A stretch of 64,000 bases of DNA from Lachnospiraceae bacterium (lineage in GTDB: Bacteria; Bacillota; Clostridia; Lachnospirales; Lachnospiraceae), in assembly GCA_014804755.1 (NCBI GenBank), contig JAAUZE010000014.1:1-64000 (forward strand). Reading direction: 5' to 3'. Every line of letters begins with the position of its first letter. Positions within the stretch are counted from its first letter, which is position 1. Below the pieces are notes generated by a model. The model had not been told where the DNA came from, did no database searches, and saw nothing but the letters and a program-made list of their open reading frames with translations. This document shows, in pieces, positions 54,230-62,659 of the stretch. The position numbers and the translations under genes were made by a program.

Positions 54230-54691
54230 ATGAAAATGAAAACAAGAATTTTCGGGGAAGTGGACATTGATGAGAGCAAGGTCATCCGTTTTGTAAACGG
54301 GATCATCGGGTTTCCTGATCTGACGGAGTTTGCATTGATCCACGACGAGGAAAAGGGTTCCCAGACATCGGTACGATGGCTGCAGTCCCTGCAGGAGGAA
54401 GGCTTTGCCATGCCGGTCATCGATCCGCTTTTGGTAATACCGGATTACAATCCTCAGGTGGAGGATGAGCTCTTAAAACCGGTCGGCAGCTTAGACGACG
54501 ACCAACTGTTGGTACTGGTAACGCTGACCGTGCCGCGTGACTTGACGAAAATGACGGTGAATTTAAAAGCGCCGATCGTTGTGAACGCTGCGAAGAGGAA
54601 AGCATGTCAGATTGTTGCGGAGGGCGATGAGTATGTCGTAAAATACCCGATTTACGGTATTCTTCAAGCCTCAAAGAAAGCGGGTGAGTGA
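54230..54691 (+). CDS. fliW: Flagellar assembly factor FliW
   Basis: 153 aa. FliW binds flagellin and, when free, antagonises CsrA. Conserved opening KTRIFGEVDIDESKVIRF, then GIIGFPDLTEFALI and LLVLVTLTVP. The ATG at 54230 has GAGAGG upstream. It ends 2 nt before csrA, with the classical coupling of the two genes. Confidence 0.95.
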   Translation: MKMKTRIFGEVDIDESKVIRFVNGIIGFPDLTEFALIHDEEKGSQTSVRWLQSLQEEGFAMPVIDPLLVIPDYNPQVEDELLKPVGSLDDDQLLVLVTLTVPRDLTKMTVNLKAPIVVNAAKRKACQIVAEGDEYVVKYPIYGILQASKKAGE

Positions 54692-54693
54692 TT

Positions 54694-54909
54694 ATGTTGG
54701 CATTATCCCGTAAAAAAAATGAGGCAATTGTCATCAATAACAATGTAGAGATTACGATACTTGAAATCAAAGGCGAGCAGGTGAAGCTTGGTATCAGTGC
54801 GCCGAAGGAGGTTCCCGTATACCGCAAGGAGGTTTACCTGCAGATACAGGAATCCAACAAGAACGCTATGAGCATTGATGCGGAAGCGCTTTCAAAGCTT
54901 TTTCAGTGA
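54694..54909 (+). CDS. csrA: Carbon storage regulator CsrA
   Basis: 71-aa RNA-binding dimer that represses translation by holding GGA motifs near start codons. Family start MLALSRKKNEAIVINNNVEI, IKGEQVKLGISAPKEVPVYR. The ATG at 54694 follows GGTGAG; the GTG at 54688 overlaps the fliW stop. Its likely target is the flagellin leader at 59284-59315. Confidence 0.95.
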   Translation: MLALSRKKNEAIVINNNVEITILEIKGEQVKLGISAPKEVPVYRKEVYLQIQESNKNAMSIDAEALSKLFQ

Positions 54910-54970
54910 CAGATAACGGTTTTTAGAACTTTTGTTACGGCAAAAGGCAAAATGACTGTGGAACAGACAA

Positions 54971-54998
54971 AAAATGTTTATAGAGATATAAACATTTT
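54971..54998 (+). terminator. Terminator of the fliW-csrA unit
   Basis: 12-bp perfect stem: AAAATGTTTATA (54971-54982), loop GAGA, and TATAAACATTTT (54987-54998) followed by more Ts. The right arm contains the TAAA -35 element of the next promoter. Confidence 0.85.
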
Positions 54999-55016
54999 TT
55001 TGTTTTACACCGATAT
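54989..55016 (+). promoter_or_regulatory. Sigma-28-type promoter of flaG-fliD-fliS
   Basis: TAAA (54989-54992), 16-nt spacer, ACCGATAT (55009-55016). The -10 matches that of the flagellin promoter at 59190. Spacer is one base longer than optimal. The -35 lies inside the csrA terminator stem. Confidence 0.6.
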
Positions 55017-55095
55017 AGCATACAGAGAGCCGAAAAAATTTGTTTCGGCAGCAACGATACTATATCATACAGCAATCACATGGAGGTGATTAATC

Positions 55096-55530
55096 ATGGC
55101 AATTGAGGCAATCAACGGAGCAATATCCTATCAGGCACAGACTTATGTACCACCTAAGCCGGTATCAGGCTCAGAGGCAGGCACCACGGAGGGTGCACTT
55201 CAGGATATTTCGGTCAATGTTGACCAGACAACGGCGGCAGTCGCGAAGACACAGGAGTCCGATTCAAACGGACAAGATGGCGGCAGCAGACAGTCAGCGG
55301 ACGCAAGGGAAGGAAAAGAACAGCTCAAAAAGGCAATTGCGGAGCTGAATAAGAATTCGGACAATTCACAGGTTCAGTTTGGCGTTCATGAGGATACGAA
55401 CCGTATTACCTTGAAGATCGTTGATAAGGAGACCAAGGAGACCATCAAGGAATTTCCGGCGGAGAAAACGCTGGATATGATCGCAAAAGCATGGGAACTG
55501 GCAGGTCTGCTTGTGGACGAGAAACGATAA
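55096..55530 (+). CDS. flaG: FlaG-family flagellar protein
   Basis: 144 aa. Disordered N-terminal half, then the conserved C-terminal module: LNKNSDNSQVQFGVHED, RITLKIVDKETKETIKEFPAEKTLDMIAKAWE. FlaG affects filament length in several bacteria. GGAGG lies 9 nt before the ATG. Precedes fliD as usual. Confidence 0.9.
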   Translation: MAIEAINGAISYQAQTYVPPKPVSGSEAGTTEGALQDISVNVDQTTAAVAKTQESDSNGQDGGSRQSADAREGKEQLKKAIAELNKNSDNSQVQFGVHEDTNRITLKIVDKETKETIKEFPAEKTLDMIAKAWELAGLLVDEKR

Positions 55531-55570
55531 CGGTACACTAACTATTTTCGGAAAGGGATAGGTGTTAATT

Positions 55571-58054
55571 ATGTCGATAAAGATTACAGGTATGAACTCC
55601 GGTCTGGATACGGATGCGATCGTCAGAGAGCTTGTTTCCGCTGCGAGCACTAAGAAGGAGTCATTGGAGAAAGCGCAGACAAAGCTGGAATGGAAGCAGG
55701 ACGCATGGAAAGACTTAAATAAGAAGATTAAGAGCTTTCAGGCTACGATCAGCAATCTTCGTTTTTCCGACGCGTTCACAAAGAAAACAACGTCGATTTC
55801 TAACAGCAGTCTTGCGTCGATTGTGACGGCAGACAATGCGGTAAACGGTTCTCAGACTCTGGCTGTCAAGCAGCTTGCAAAATCCGGCTATCTGACAGGC
55901 GGGCAGTTGAGCAAAAATAAGAGCGTAAAAGGCAAAACAACCTTAAGCGACTTGACAAAGGACTCTGCAACAGCGCTTGGCAAGGATGACAAGGCAAGCA
56001 TCAGCGTCACGGTAAAGGGCAAGACGACGAATATTGATCTGACAGGTTCTTCAACCATCGACGACGTGGTATCAAAGTTAAACAGCGCCGGTGTAACGGC
56101 AAGCTTTGACGAGACGAACCAGAGATTTTTTATCAGCGTGGGCAATAGCGGAGAAGACGGGGACTTCCAGTTGAGCGCGAACGATACGAACGGCTTAAAG
56201 GCGCTTTCCGGTCTGGGTCTGCTCACAAAAGAGGAGCTTGATAAGAACGCGAAAGCAAACTCTGAGTATGCGGCGCTCTATGATGCGGCAAACGAAAAGC
56301 TTGACGAGACGGCGGCTGCATCCTATATCACAGCACGCGCGGATTCCTATGCGGCTGCGATGCAGAAGTCTTTGGCGGATGCAGATGCAATGCAGGGATA
56401 CATTGATGCGATCGACACATTAAAGAAGGACTGGGATGAGAATCCGACAAAGCAGTCCTATGAGAAAGCCCTCGAGAAGTATGCGGGCGCAGGCAGTCAG
56501 GATCTGGATGCAGCGAAGACGAAGCTGAATGAAGAGAAAGAGCAACTTGAGAAAGACCGTACGGCATGGGTGGAGAAGACGGAATATCTGAATCTCAGCG
56601 ATAAGGAGGAGCTTTCCGAAGCGGAGCAGGAGCGCCTTGGCAAGCTGAGAGAAACATATGGAAGTCTGACGTTTACCAAGGATGATTTGGACGAAGAGGC
56701 GACGCGTCTGGCGAATGTTCAGAGCGAGATCACGGATGCGGAGAACGCATTTAAGAGCTACGACAGCCTTCAGAATGCGATTAAGACGCAGGAAGATGCG
56801 ATTGCCGCAACTGCAAAGAATGCCAAGATCCTGAATGATTATTATGCGGAAGCAAATGCGGAGATGCTTGCGGAAATTCCGGGTGAGACTTATGCCGATA
56901 AGCTTGCGAATATCGGAGTGAGCATCACGGCAGCGCTTGCTGCAGAAGGAGATACGACAGAGCAGGAGAAGGATCTTGAGATTAAGAAAGCGCTGCTTTC
57001 CAAGATGGTTGCAAACGAAGAACTTTACACCAATCCGAGTGTAAATGCGGCGGATATTTCCTATGATGCGTCGGAGGGACTTCGTAACAGAGCAGTCAAT
57101 ACGCTTACGACTCAGGCTCAGGCGGCGCATGAGGCTGTGAATAACGCCGATAAGTATTTACAGGGCGCATCTGAAACGGCAGTACGCGTGACGGGACAGG
57201 ATGCCATCATCGAGTTAAACGGTGCGGAGTTTACCTCAAGCAGCAATACGTTCTCGATCAATGGGCTGACGATCACGGCGAAGGGATTAAGCAATGTAAT
57301 CGGTACGGATGCGGAAGGCAAGCCGGTTTACGAGCAGGCACAGATCACGACGCAGGATGATGTTGACGGCATCTATGACATGATCAAGAAGGTCATCAAG
57401 CAGTATAACGAACTCATCAAAGAGATTGATACGCTTTATAACGCGGCGTCGGCGAAAGACTATGAACCGCTGACTTCCGAGGAAAAAGCGGCGATGACCG
57501 ATGACGAGATTGAGAAGTGGGAAGAAAAGATTAAGGGTGCCCTGCTTCGTCATGATTCCGAGCTTGGTTCCGTGAGAAATATGTTGAAGGAATCCGTATC
57601 GATGAGCTTCACGATCGGCGGGAAGAAGTTCTCACTTGCGGACTTCGGAATCTTCACACAGGATTATTTCTCTGCAGGGGATAACGAGCGGAGCATGCTT
57701 CATATTGACGGAGATTCCGAGGATGAGGTATCTTCCGGTAATAAGGATCTGCTGAAAAAGATGATCGCATCGGATCCCGATGCGGTGAGCAAGTTCTTTA
57801 ATCAGTTTGCGAGCAGCCTGTATGATAAGATGCGGAGTGCATCGTCTACCTTAAAAGGCGTCCGAAGCTACGGCAGCTTCTATTCCGATAAGACGATGAC
57901 CAGTCAATATGATGATTATAAGTCGAAGATTAAGAAGCAGGAAGATAAAGTAGCCAAACTGGAGGATAAGTATTACAAGATGTTCTCCAGCATGGAGACG
58001 GCGATGGCGAAGCTCAACTCGACGTCCAGTTACATCACCAGTATGTTTGGTTAA
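55571..58054 (+). CDS. fliD: Filament cap protein FliD (HAP2)
   Basis: 827 aa. N-terminus MNSGLDTDAIVRELVSAAS and the C-terminal MISDPDA-like part (MIASDPDAVSKFFNQFASSL, KKQEDKVAKLEDKYYKMFSS) are FliD-typical. Between residues ~220 and ~530 lies a large Ala/Glu/Lys-rich helical insert that makes the protein nearly twice the size of many FliD proteins. Start at 55571 (SD AAAGGGATAGG); an upstream TTG is not needed. Confidence 0.93.
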   Translation: MSIKITGMNSGLDTDAIVRELVSAASTKKESLEKAQTKLEWKQDAWKDLNKKIKSFQATISNLRFSDAFTKKTTSISNSSLASIVTADNAVNGSQTLAVKQLAKSGYLTGGQLSKNKSVKGKTTLSDLTKDSATALGKDDKASISVTVKGKTTNIDLTGSSTIDDVVSKLNSAGVTASFDETNQRFFISVGNSGEDGDFQLSANDTNGLKALSGLGLLTKEELDKNAKANSEYAALYDAANEKLDETAAASYITARADSYAAAMQKSLADADAMQGYIDAIDTLKKDWDENPTKQSYEKALEKYAGAGSQDLDAAKTKLNEEKEQLEKDRTAWVEKTEYLNLSDKEELSEAEQERLGKLRETYGSLTFTKDDLDEEATRLANVQSEITDAENAFKSYDSLQNAIKTQEDAIAATAKNAKILNDYYAEANAEMLAEIPGETYADKLANIGVSITAALAAEGDTTEQEKDLEIKKALLSKMVANEELYTNPSVNAADISYDASEGLRNRAVNTLTTQAQAAHEAVNNADKYLQGASETAVRVTGQDAIIELNGAEFTSSSNTFSINGLTITAKGLSNVIGTDAEGKPVYEQAQITTQDDVDGIYDMIKKVIKQYNELIKEIDTLYNAASAKDYEPLTSEEKAAMTDDEIEKWEEKIKGALLRHDSELGSVRNMLKESVSMSFTIGGKKFSLADFGIFTQDYFSAGDNERSMLHIDGDSEDEVSSGNKDLLKKMIASDPDAVSKFFNQFASSLYDKMRSASSTLKGVRSYGSFYSDKTMTSQYDDYKSKIKKQEDKVAKLEDKYYKMFSSMETAMAKLNSTSSYITSMFG

Positions 58055-58077
58055 GGGGTCATTCGGGGAGGAATAAC

Positions 58078-58488
58078 ATGATGTTAAATAACCCATATGC
58101 GCAATATACGAACAATCGTATTGCAACGGCGTCTCCGGGCGAACTGACACTGATGCTCTATGAAGGGGCGATCAAGTTTTGCAATATCGGGATTATCGGG
58201 ATTGAAGAACAGAATATTCAGAAAGCACACGATAATATTATGAAGGCGGAGGCGATTGTCCGGGAACTGCGTCTTACCCTGAACCATAAATATCCGGTTG
58301 CGAAAGACTTTGAGAATGTGTATAACTATCTGATCAGAAGACTTCATGAAGCGAATCTGCGCAAGGATAAGGAGATTCTGGAAGAGGTAAACAAACATCT
58401 TCGCAGCATGCGGGATACATGGAAAGAAGTTCTGCGCATGTGCCGGTCGGGCGAAGCGAATGATCCGCAGGCACAGCTTCGGGCATAG
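58078..58488 (+). CDS. fliS: Flagellin export chaperone FliS
   Basis: 136 aa, four-helix chaperone that keeps flagellin unpolymerised and helps FliW-CsrA balance. Conserved NNPYAQYTNNRIATASPGEL and LTLMLYEGAIKFCNIGI. GGGGAGG upstream of ATGATG. 23 nt after fliD. Confidence 0.94.
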   Translation: MMLNNPYAQYTNNRIATASPGELTLMLYEGAIKFCNIGIIGIEEQNIQKAHDNIMKAEAIVRELRLTLNHKYPVAKDFENVYNYLIRRLHEANLRKDKEILEEVNKHLRSMRDTWKEVLRMCRSGEANDPQAQLRA

Positions 58489-58583
58489 CTTCAAAGCTTA
58501 GCTGACTGCGAATCCGGAACCGTGCGGGAGCAGCTGAGGCGTGCGGAACACATCGGCATAGACAGGTGAAAGACGGGGATATT

Positions 58584-59063
58584 ATGGCTGAGACGGAACG
58601 GTATATGCAGATTCTCATTGAGAGTCTGAAAAAAAAGAACGAAATATTGGATACGCTGCTTGCCTTAAATGAAAAGCAGGCAGCGGTCATCCGTGCAGAA
58701 GACAACTTGGATGAGTTTGACGCACTTGTCGATCGGAAAGCGGAGCAGATCGCGCTGCTGGATAAGCTGGATACGGGATTTGAGACGATTTATCAGCATG
58801 TACGTCCCGAAGTGACAAAGCATCCCGAGCGCTACAAAGAGCAGATCAGGGAAATCCAGTCTTTGATCACGGAGCTTACAGATCGTTCCGTAAAGGTGCA
58901 GACAACGGAGAACCGAAACAAGCAGGGGATCGAGCGGTATTTTGCAAATGCCCGCAAAGATCTTCATGATTCGCGCAAAAGCGTCAATGTGGCAAGCAGC
59001 TACTATAAGAGTATGACGAATACGCAGTATGTGGATCCGCAGATGATCAATTTTAAGCAGTAA
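58584..59063 (+). CDS. FlgN/FliT-like flagellar chaperone
   Basis: 159 aa helical protein after fliS, at the FliT position. LIESLKKKNEILDTLLALNE and coiled segments continue to the end (YYKSMTNTQYVDPQMINFKQ), a tail like FlgN-family proteins. The start at 58584 fits GACGGGG; an upstream TTG/ATG at 58566 also is in frame. May serve FliD or the second FlgK. Confidence 0.72.
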   Translation: MAETERYMQILIESLKKKNEILDTLLALNEKQAAVIRAEDNLDEFDALVDRKAEQIALLDKLDTGFETIYQHVRPEVTKHPERYKEQIREIQSLITELTDRSVKVQTTENRNKQGIERYFANARKDLHDSRKSVNVASSYYKSMTNTQYVDPQMINFKQ

Positions 59064-59083
59064 CCCGGCAAGCGGGCTGTTTT
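59064..59083 (+). terminator. Weak hairpin after the FliT-like gene
   Basis: CCCG (59064-59067) / CGGG (59073-59076) with a 5-nt loop and CTGTTTT after it. A short stem; termination is probably partial. Confidence 0.4.
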
Positions 59084-59170
59084 AACGATGTTAGACGGCT
59101 TGCAGCGATGCAAAAGAGACAATGTTGTAAAAAAAATTCAAAAAGTTGTAAAAAAAGTTATATAGCGGTA

Positions 59171-59197
59171 TAAAGTTTTGAAAACGAGTACCGATAT
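59171..59197 (+). promoter_or_regulatory. Sigma-28 promoter of the flagellin gene
   Basis: TAAA (59171-59174, in TAAAGTTTT), 15-nt spacer, ACCGATAT (59190-59197). Best sigma-28 match of the window, fitting a highly expressed flagellin gene. Confidence 0.88.
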
Positions 59198-59226
59198 ATA
59201 TAGTGAGTAAAGGAATTACTTAACCG

Positions 59227-59265
59227 GTAACGAAACAAAAATACGTACGGTTGGCGTTTCGTTAC
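59227..59265 (+). other. Long leader hairpin upstream of flagellin
   Basis: GTAACGAAAC (59227-59236) pairs exactly with GTTTCGTTAC (59256-59265), a 10-bp stem near the 5' end of the flagellin mRNA. It probably stabilises the transcript. Confidence 0.65.
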
Positions 59266-59283
59266 TACAACCAAATCAAACGA

Positions 59284-59315
59284 GTGGCAGGGAAGCCACC
59301 GTAAATTCAAGGAGG
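59284..59315 (+). promoter_or_regulatory. CsrA-binding sites in the flagellin leader
   Basis: Hairpin GTGGC (59284-59288) / GCCAC (59295-59299) shows AGGGAA in its loop, i.e. a GGA in the loop as CsrA prefers. A second GGA is within the SD AAGGAGG (59309-59315). Two sites, one over the SD, equal the arrangement known for the hag leader of Bacillus. Confidence 0.7.
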
Positions 59316-59323
59316 AAAAAATT

Positions 59324-60184
59324 ATGGTAGTACAGCACAATTTAACAGCAATGAACTCCAACAGAATGTTGGGCGTAACCACGAGCACTCAGAGCAAGTT
59401 AACAGAGCAGTTATCTTCCGGTTACAAGATCAACCGTGCAGCAGATGATGCAGCAGGCTTAACGATCAGCGAGAAGATGAGAAGCCAGATCCGTGGTCTT
59501 ACACAGGCATCTGCAAATGCTCAGGACGGTATCTCCTGCGTACAGACAGCAGAAGGTGCGTTAGCAGAAGTACATGACATGCTGCAGCGTATGAACGAGC
59601 TGGCAGTTAAGAGTGCAAACGGAACGAACACCACAGCAGACCGTGTTGCAATCCAGAAGGAGATCAACGCACTCGTATCCGAGATCGATCGTGTATCTCA
59701 GTCCACACAGTTCAATACCTTGAACCTGTTAGATGGTACGTTTGCTGCAAGCAAGAACGTTACTCTTCAGGTTGGTACTGCAAACAAGAGTGAGCAGACG
59801 ATTGCAATCAAGATTTCTGCAATGAGCGCACAGGGTCTTGGCATTGCTTCTCTGAAGAATGTTTCCCTTGACAGCACATCTACGACCAGCTTGACGACTC
59901 AGGCAGGCGCAAGAGCTGCGATTTCTATGATCACAGCAGCGATCGCAAAGGTTTCTTCTCAGAGATCTTCCCTTGGTGCAGTTCAGAACCGTTTGGAGCA
60001 CACCATTGCGAACTTGGACAATATCGTAGAGAACACGACAGCAGCAGAGTCCGCTATCCGCGATACCGACATGGCAGATACGATGGTTCGTTACAGCAAC
60101 AACAACATCCTTGCTCAGGCAGGACAGTCGATGCTGGCACAGGCGAACCAGAGCAATCAGGGTGTATTGTCCTTACTCGGCTAA
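59324..60184 (+). CDS. fliC: Flagellin
   Basis: 286 aa, the filament subunit. N-terminal D0/D1 VVQHNLTAMNSNRMLG, KLTEQLSSGYKINRAADDAA, GLTISEKMRSQIRGL; C-terminal AQAGQSMLAQANQSNQGVLS with LSLLG end. Only ~60 residues separate the conserved ends, so the outer D2/D3 domains are missing. Codon use is markedly optimised. Under sigma-28 and, by sequence, CsrA control. Possible glycosylation by the Maf protein downstream. Confidence 0.97.
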   Translation: MVVQHNLTAMNSNRMLGVTTSTQSKLTEQLSSGYKINRAADDAAGLTISEKMRSQIRGLTQASANAQDGISCVQTAEGALAEVHDMLQRMNELAVKSANGTNTTADRVAIQKEINALVSEIDRVSQSTQFNTLNLLDGTFAASKNVTLQVGTANKSEQTIAIKISAMSAQGLGIASLKNVSLDSTSTTSLTTQAGARAAISMITAAIAKVSSQRSSLGAVQNRLEHTIANLDNIVENTTAAESAIRDTDMADTMVRYSNNNILAQAGQSMLAQANQSNQGVLSLLG

Positions 60185-60203
60185 TCAAAACTATCATAAA
60201 AAA

Positions 60204-60232
60204 GGAGACCGGTTTTCCGGTCTTCTTTTTTT
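60204..60232 (+). terminator. Intrinsic terminator of flagellin
   Basis: Stem AGACCGG (60206-60212) / CCGGTCT (60217-60223) with TTTT loop, extended by a G-U pair, then a run of seven Ts. Confidence 0.9.
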
Positions 60233-60245
60233 GTGAAATTTTTCA

Positions 60246-60274
60246 TTGGCAATTGCTGCGATCAACGGTATAAT
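60246..60274 (+). promoter_or_regulatory. Sigma-A promoter before the post-flagellin genes
   Basis: TTGGCA (60246-60251), 17-nt spacer, TATAAT (60269-60274). Directly after the flagellin terminator. It indicates the glycosylation genes are sigma-A dependent, unlike flagellin. Confidence 0.7.
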
Positions 60275-60306
60275 GAATATAAAAGAGCAGGAAACGGGGG
60301 ATTTTT

Positions 60307-60711
60307 ATGGAACAGCAGGAGAATCAATCAAAGGGAGATTTGCCTGTGGAAGGGCAGGAGACCGGTGTGGCAGATCACGAAATGAGTATCTCCGGACAGC
60401 TTAGCAGTGCGGTGCTGCTGTTGGAGGAGTATGCCAAGCCGTTCATCACGGAGGACGAGACGAAAATGGCGATCATCATGCCGCGTATCGCCCAGGTGAT
60501 GAGTCTGATCTTTCCGATGATCATTCACGATTATACCTTACCGGCATTTGCGAAAAGACAGGAAGAGCTGCCGCAGTGGACGGGACTGCTTGCGCAAATA
60601 TTGGAAACGCTGGAGGGGAGGGATACCCTTGCAAAGATTGACATGGTCTATGCGGTATTACTTCCAAATCTGACAGAGCATATTACGATCTTACAGGAGC
60701 ATGGATTATGA
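60307..60711 (+). CDS. Hypothetical protein upstream of the flagellin glycosyltransferase
   Basis: 134 aa. Polar N-terminus to ~30, then helices: ISGQLSSAVLLLEEYAKPF, MAIIMPRIAQVMSLIFPMII. Not hydrophobic enough for a clear membrane helix. AAACGGGGG upstream of ATG. Its stop overlaps the maf start (ATGA), so it may be a partner or regulator of that enzyme. Family not recognised. Confidence 0.7.
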   Translation: MEQQENQSKGDLPVEGQETGVADHEMSISGQLSSAVLLLEEYAKPFITEDETKMAIIMPRIAQVMSLIFPMIIHDYTLPAFAKRQEELPQWTGLLAQILETLEGRDTLAKIDMVYAVLLPNLTEHITILQEHGL

Positions 60712-62582
60712 GAAATGAAACGTATGAAAAGAATTTGGAAGCGCTCGGGAAATGTTCTGAGGAGATTCGGGAAGCGGTCACGCTTGCCCAAACAGATCCA
60801 GGTCGGTTCCGCGCCTGTGATGTTCATGCGGAGCTTTTTGATACCGGGGAGCGGAGCGTGCTGATCGCGGCGAAAGAGAACGGACCGGCATATCAGTTAG
60901 ACAGCATGTACCGGCCCGACCTGGCGCCCTGGGTATGGGGGGAGCAGATGCAGATCGATCAGCAGGTCTACATGCCGAAATATATTTTCTTTGGCATCGG
61001 AAACGGTGCTCTTTTACGGATCCTGTTAGAATATAGCGATGATACGCTGCACGTGCTGGTATATGAGCCGTATCTGCTGTTTTTTAAGGAATTATTGGGG
61101 CTGTGTGATTATTCTGATCTGTTCCTTGATGAACGTGTAGAGTGGATTGTTGAGGACATTCCCAATGTTTTTGAAGAGTTTGTGTATCGATTTGCGGATT
61201 TCCGCGATTTGAATAAGCTGTATTATCAGCCGTATCCGAATTACCGGAATCTGTTTCAAAAGGAACAGCAGGATGCGAGATGGGCGGTGCAGATGTTCCA
61301 TAACTCCGTGCAGGCGACGCAGGAGGTCTTAGCGAAATACGGAAAACAGTATTTTACCAATACCCTCCGCAATATGGCAGATTTTGTAAAGACAAAGTCG
61401 TTGGTGGATCTTTATGAGAAGATGCCGAAGGAAATGCCGTTTATCATGGTGGCGTCCGGACCGTCACTGGATAAGAATATTGACGAGCTGAAGGGCTTAA
61501 AGGGCAGGGCGTTTATTATGGCGGCGGATTCGGCGCTGCGCGTGCTCCTAAAGCATGACATTGTACCGGATATGTTCGTGTCGGTAGATGCGCAGAAGAA
61601 CCAGAAGCATTTTGAATATCCGGGGGTTGCGGATATTCCGATCTTTACGAGTGGGTCGAATAATTATCAAACCTTGTTAAAAATTCACGCGCAGAAATAT
61701 TTCATGAATGATATGAATGCTCATGTAAATCAGTTCCTGACAAAGAAAGGGATTCTGGTTCCTTCCTTTTCTTCGGGAGGCTCCGTGGCGAACGACGGTT
61801 ATGCCCTGGCTGCCGCAATGGGATTTAAGACGATCATATTAGTGGGACAGGATCTTGCTTATACGGATAATAAGACGCACTCGCAGGAATCCGTGCGCGG
61901 CGAGTGGAAGATGGATGCGAATGAATTTATTCATGACGAGGCGGACGGCTATTATGGCGGCAAGGTGAAAACTTCCCATGAGTTTCAGCTATACCAGAAG
62001 TGGTTTGAGGAGGAGATTCCGAAGTATCCCGATTCTCACACGATCAATGCGACAGAGGGCGGTGTTTTGATCAGAGGAGCCGAGAATATGCCGCTTGCCG
62101 AAGCTGTGGCACGGTATTGCACCGAGGAGTACGATATAGGCGCGGTCTTTGATTCCATTGAGGATGTGTTTGATGATGAGACAAAGCGGGAGCTGATCAC
62201 TTATCTGCAAAAAGCGCCGGAGGAACTACTGGAGATCAAACGGCGCGCAAAAAATGCTGTCCGGGATTATGATAAGATCATTGAAATCGCCTACAGCGGG
62301 AAGCTAAAGCAGGGCGAATTAAAGAGACTGCTTGAACGCACGGGTGAGGTCAGCACACTGATGGAAAAGGCGCCCGTGATGTACTATATCCAAAATGAGA
62401 TGCAGGAGATCACGCATGATCAGCTTCAACAGGTATATGAGGCAAAGGAATCGGCGCGTGATGAACTGATCCATACGGCAAAGATCGGAAAAGAGTATTT
62501 GGAGGTCGCGATACGGACGATCGACCGGTGTCTGCCCGAGATCGAACTGTATATGGGGAAACTTTCGGAGATCATTGCGTAG
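60708..62582 (+). CDS. maf: Motility-associated glycosyltransferase, Maf/DUF115 family
   Basis: 624 aa. Maf enzymes place nonulosonic acids on flagellin Ser/Thr before export. N-terminal part resembles the Maf flanking domain (PKYIFFGIGNGALLRILLE, VYEPYLLFFKELL). The MptE-like core ~235-420 has FIMVASGPSLDKNIDELKGL, MAADSALRVLLK, FVSVDAQKN and SFSSGGSVANDGY. C-terminal helices follow. Its neighbour is a NeuB-family synthase, as expected. Confidence 0.92.
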   Translation: MRNETYEKNLEALGKCSEEIREAVTLAQTDPGRFRACDVHAELFDTGERSVLIAAKENGPAYQLDSMYRPDLAPWVWGEQMQIDQQVYMPKYIFFGIGNGALLRILLEYSDDTLHVLVYEPYLLFFKELLGLCDYSDLFLDERVEWIVEDIPNVFEEFVYRFADFRDLNKLYYQPYPNYRNLFQKEQQDARWAVQMFHNSVQATQEVLAKYGKQYFTNTLRNMADFVKTKSLVDLYEKMPKEMPFIMVASGPSLDKNIDELKGLKGRAFIMAADSALRVLLKHDIVPDMFVSVDAQKNQKHFEYPGVADIPIFTSGSNNYQTLLKIHAQKYFMNDMNAHVNQFLTKKGILVPSFSSGGSVANDGYALAAAMGFKTIILVGQDLAYTDNKTHSQESVRGEWKMDANEFIHDEADGYYGGKVKTSHEFQLYQKWFEEEIPKYPDSHTINATEGGVLIRGAENMPLAEAVARYCTEEYDIGAVFDSIEDVFDDETKRELITYLQKAPEELLEIKRRAKNAVRDYDKIIEIAYSGKLKQGELKRLLERTGEVSTLMEKAPVMYYIQNEMQEITHDQLQQVYEAKESARDELIHTAKIGKEYLEVAIRTIDRCLPEIELYMGKLSEIIA

Positions 62583-62659
62583 GACAGCTTACTTTTTTTG
62601 TACATGATGTCGATAATATATGTGTGGGATTTCATAAAATGAATGCAGGGGGCATACAG

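Noticed and set aside
56420-57130. 236-codon minus-strand frame in fliD
   Set aside because: Arises from the Ala/Glu/Lys-rich codons of the FliD insert read backward.
62583-62659. Sigma-28 promoter before the NeuB-like gene (GTCGATAA near 62610)
   Set aside because: A -10-like element is present, but no TAAA lies about 15 nt upstream, so the gene is more likely cotranscribed with maf.
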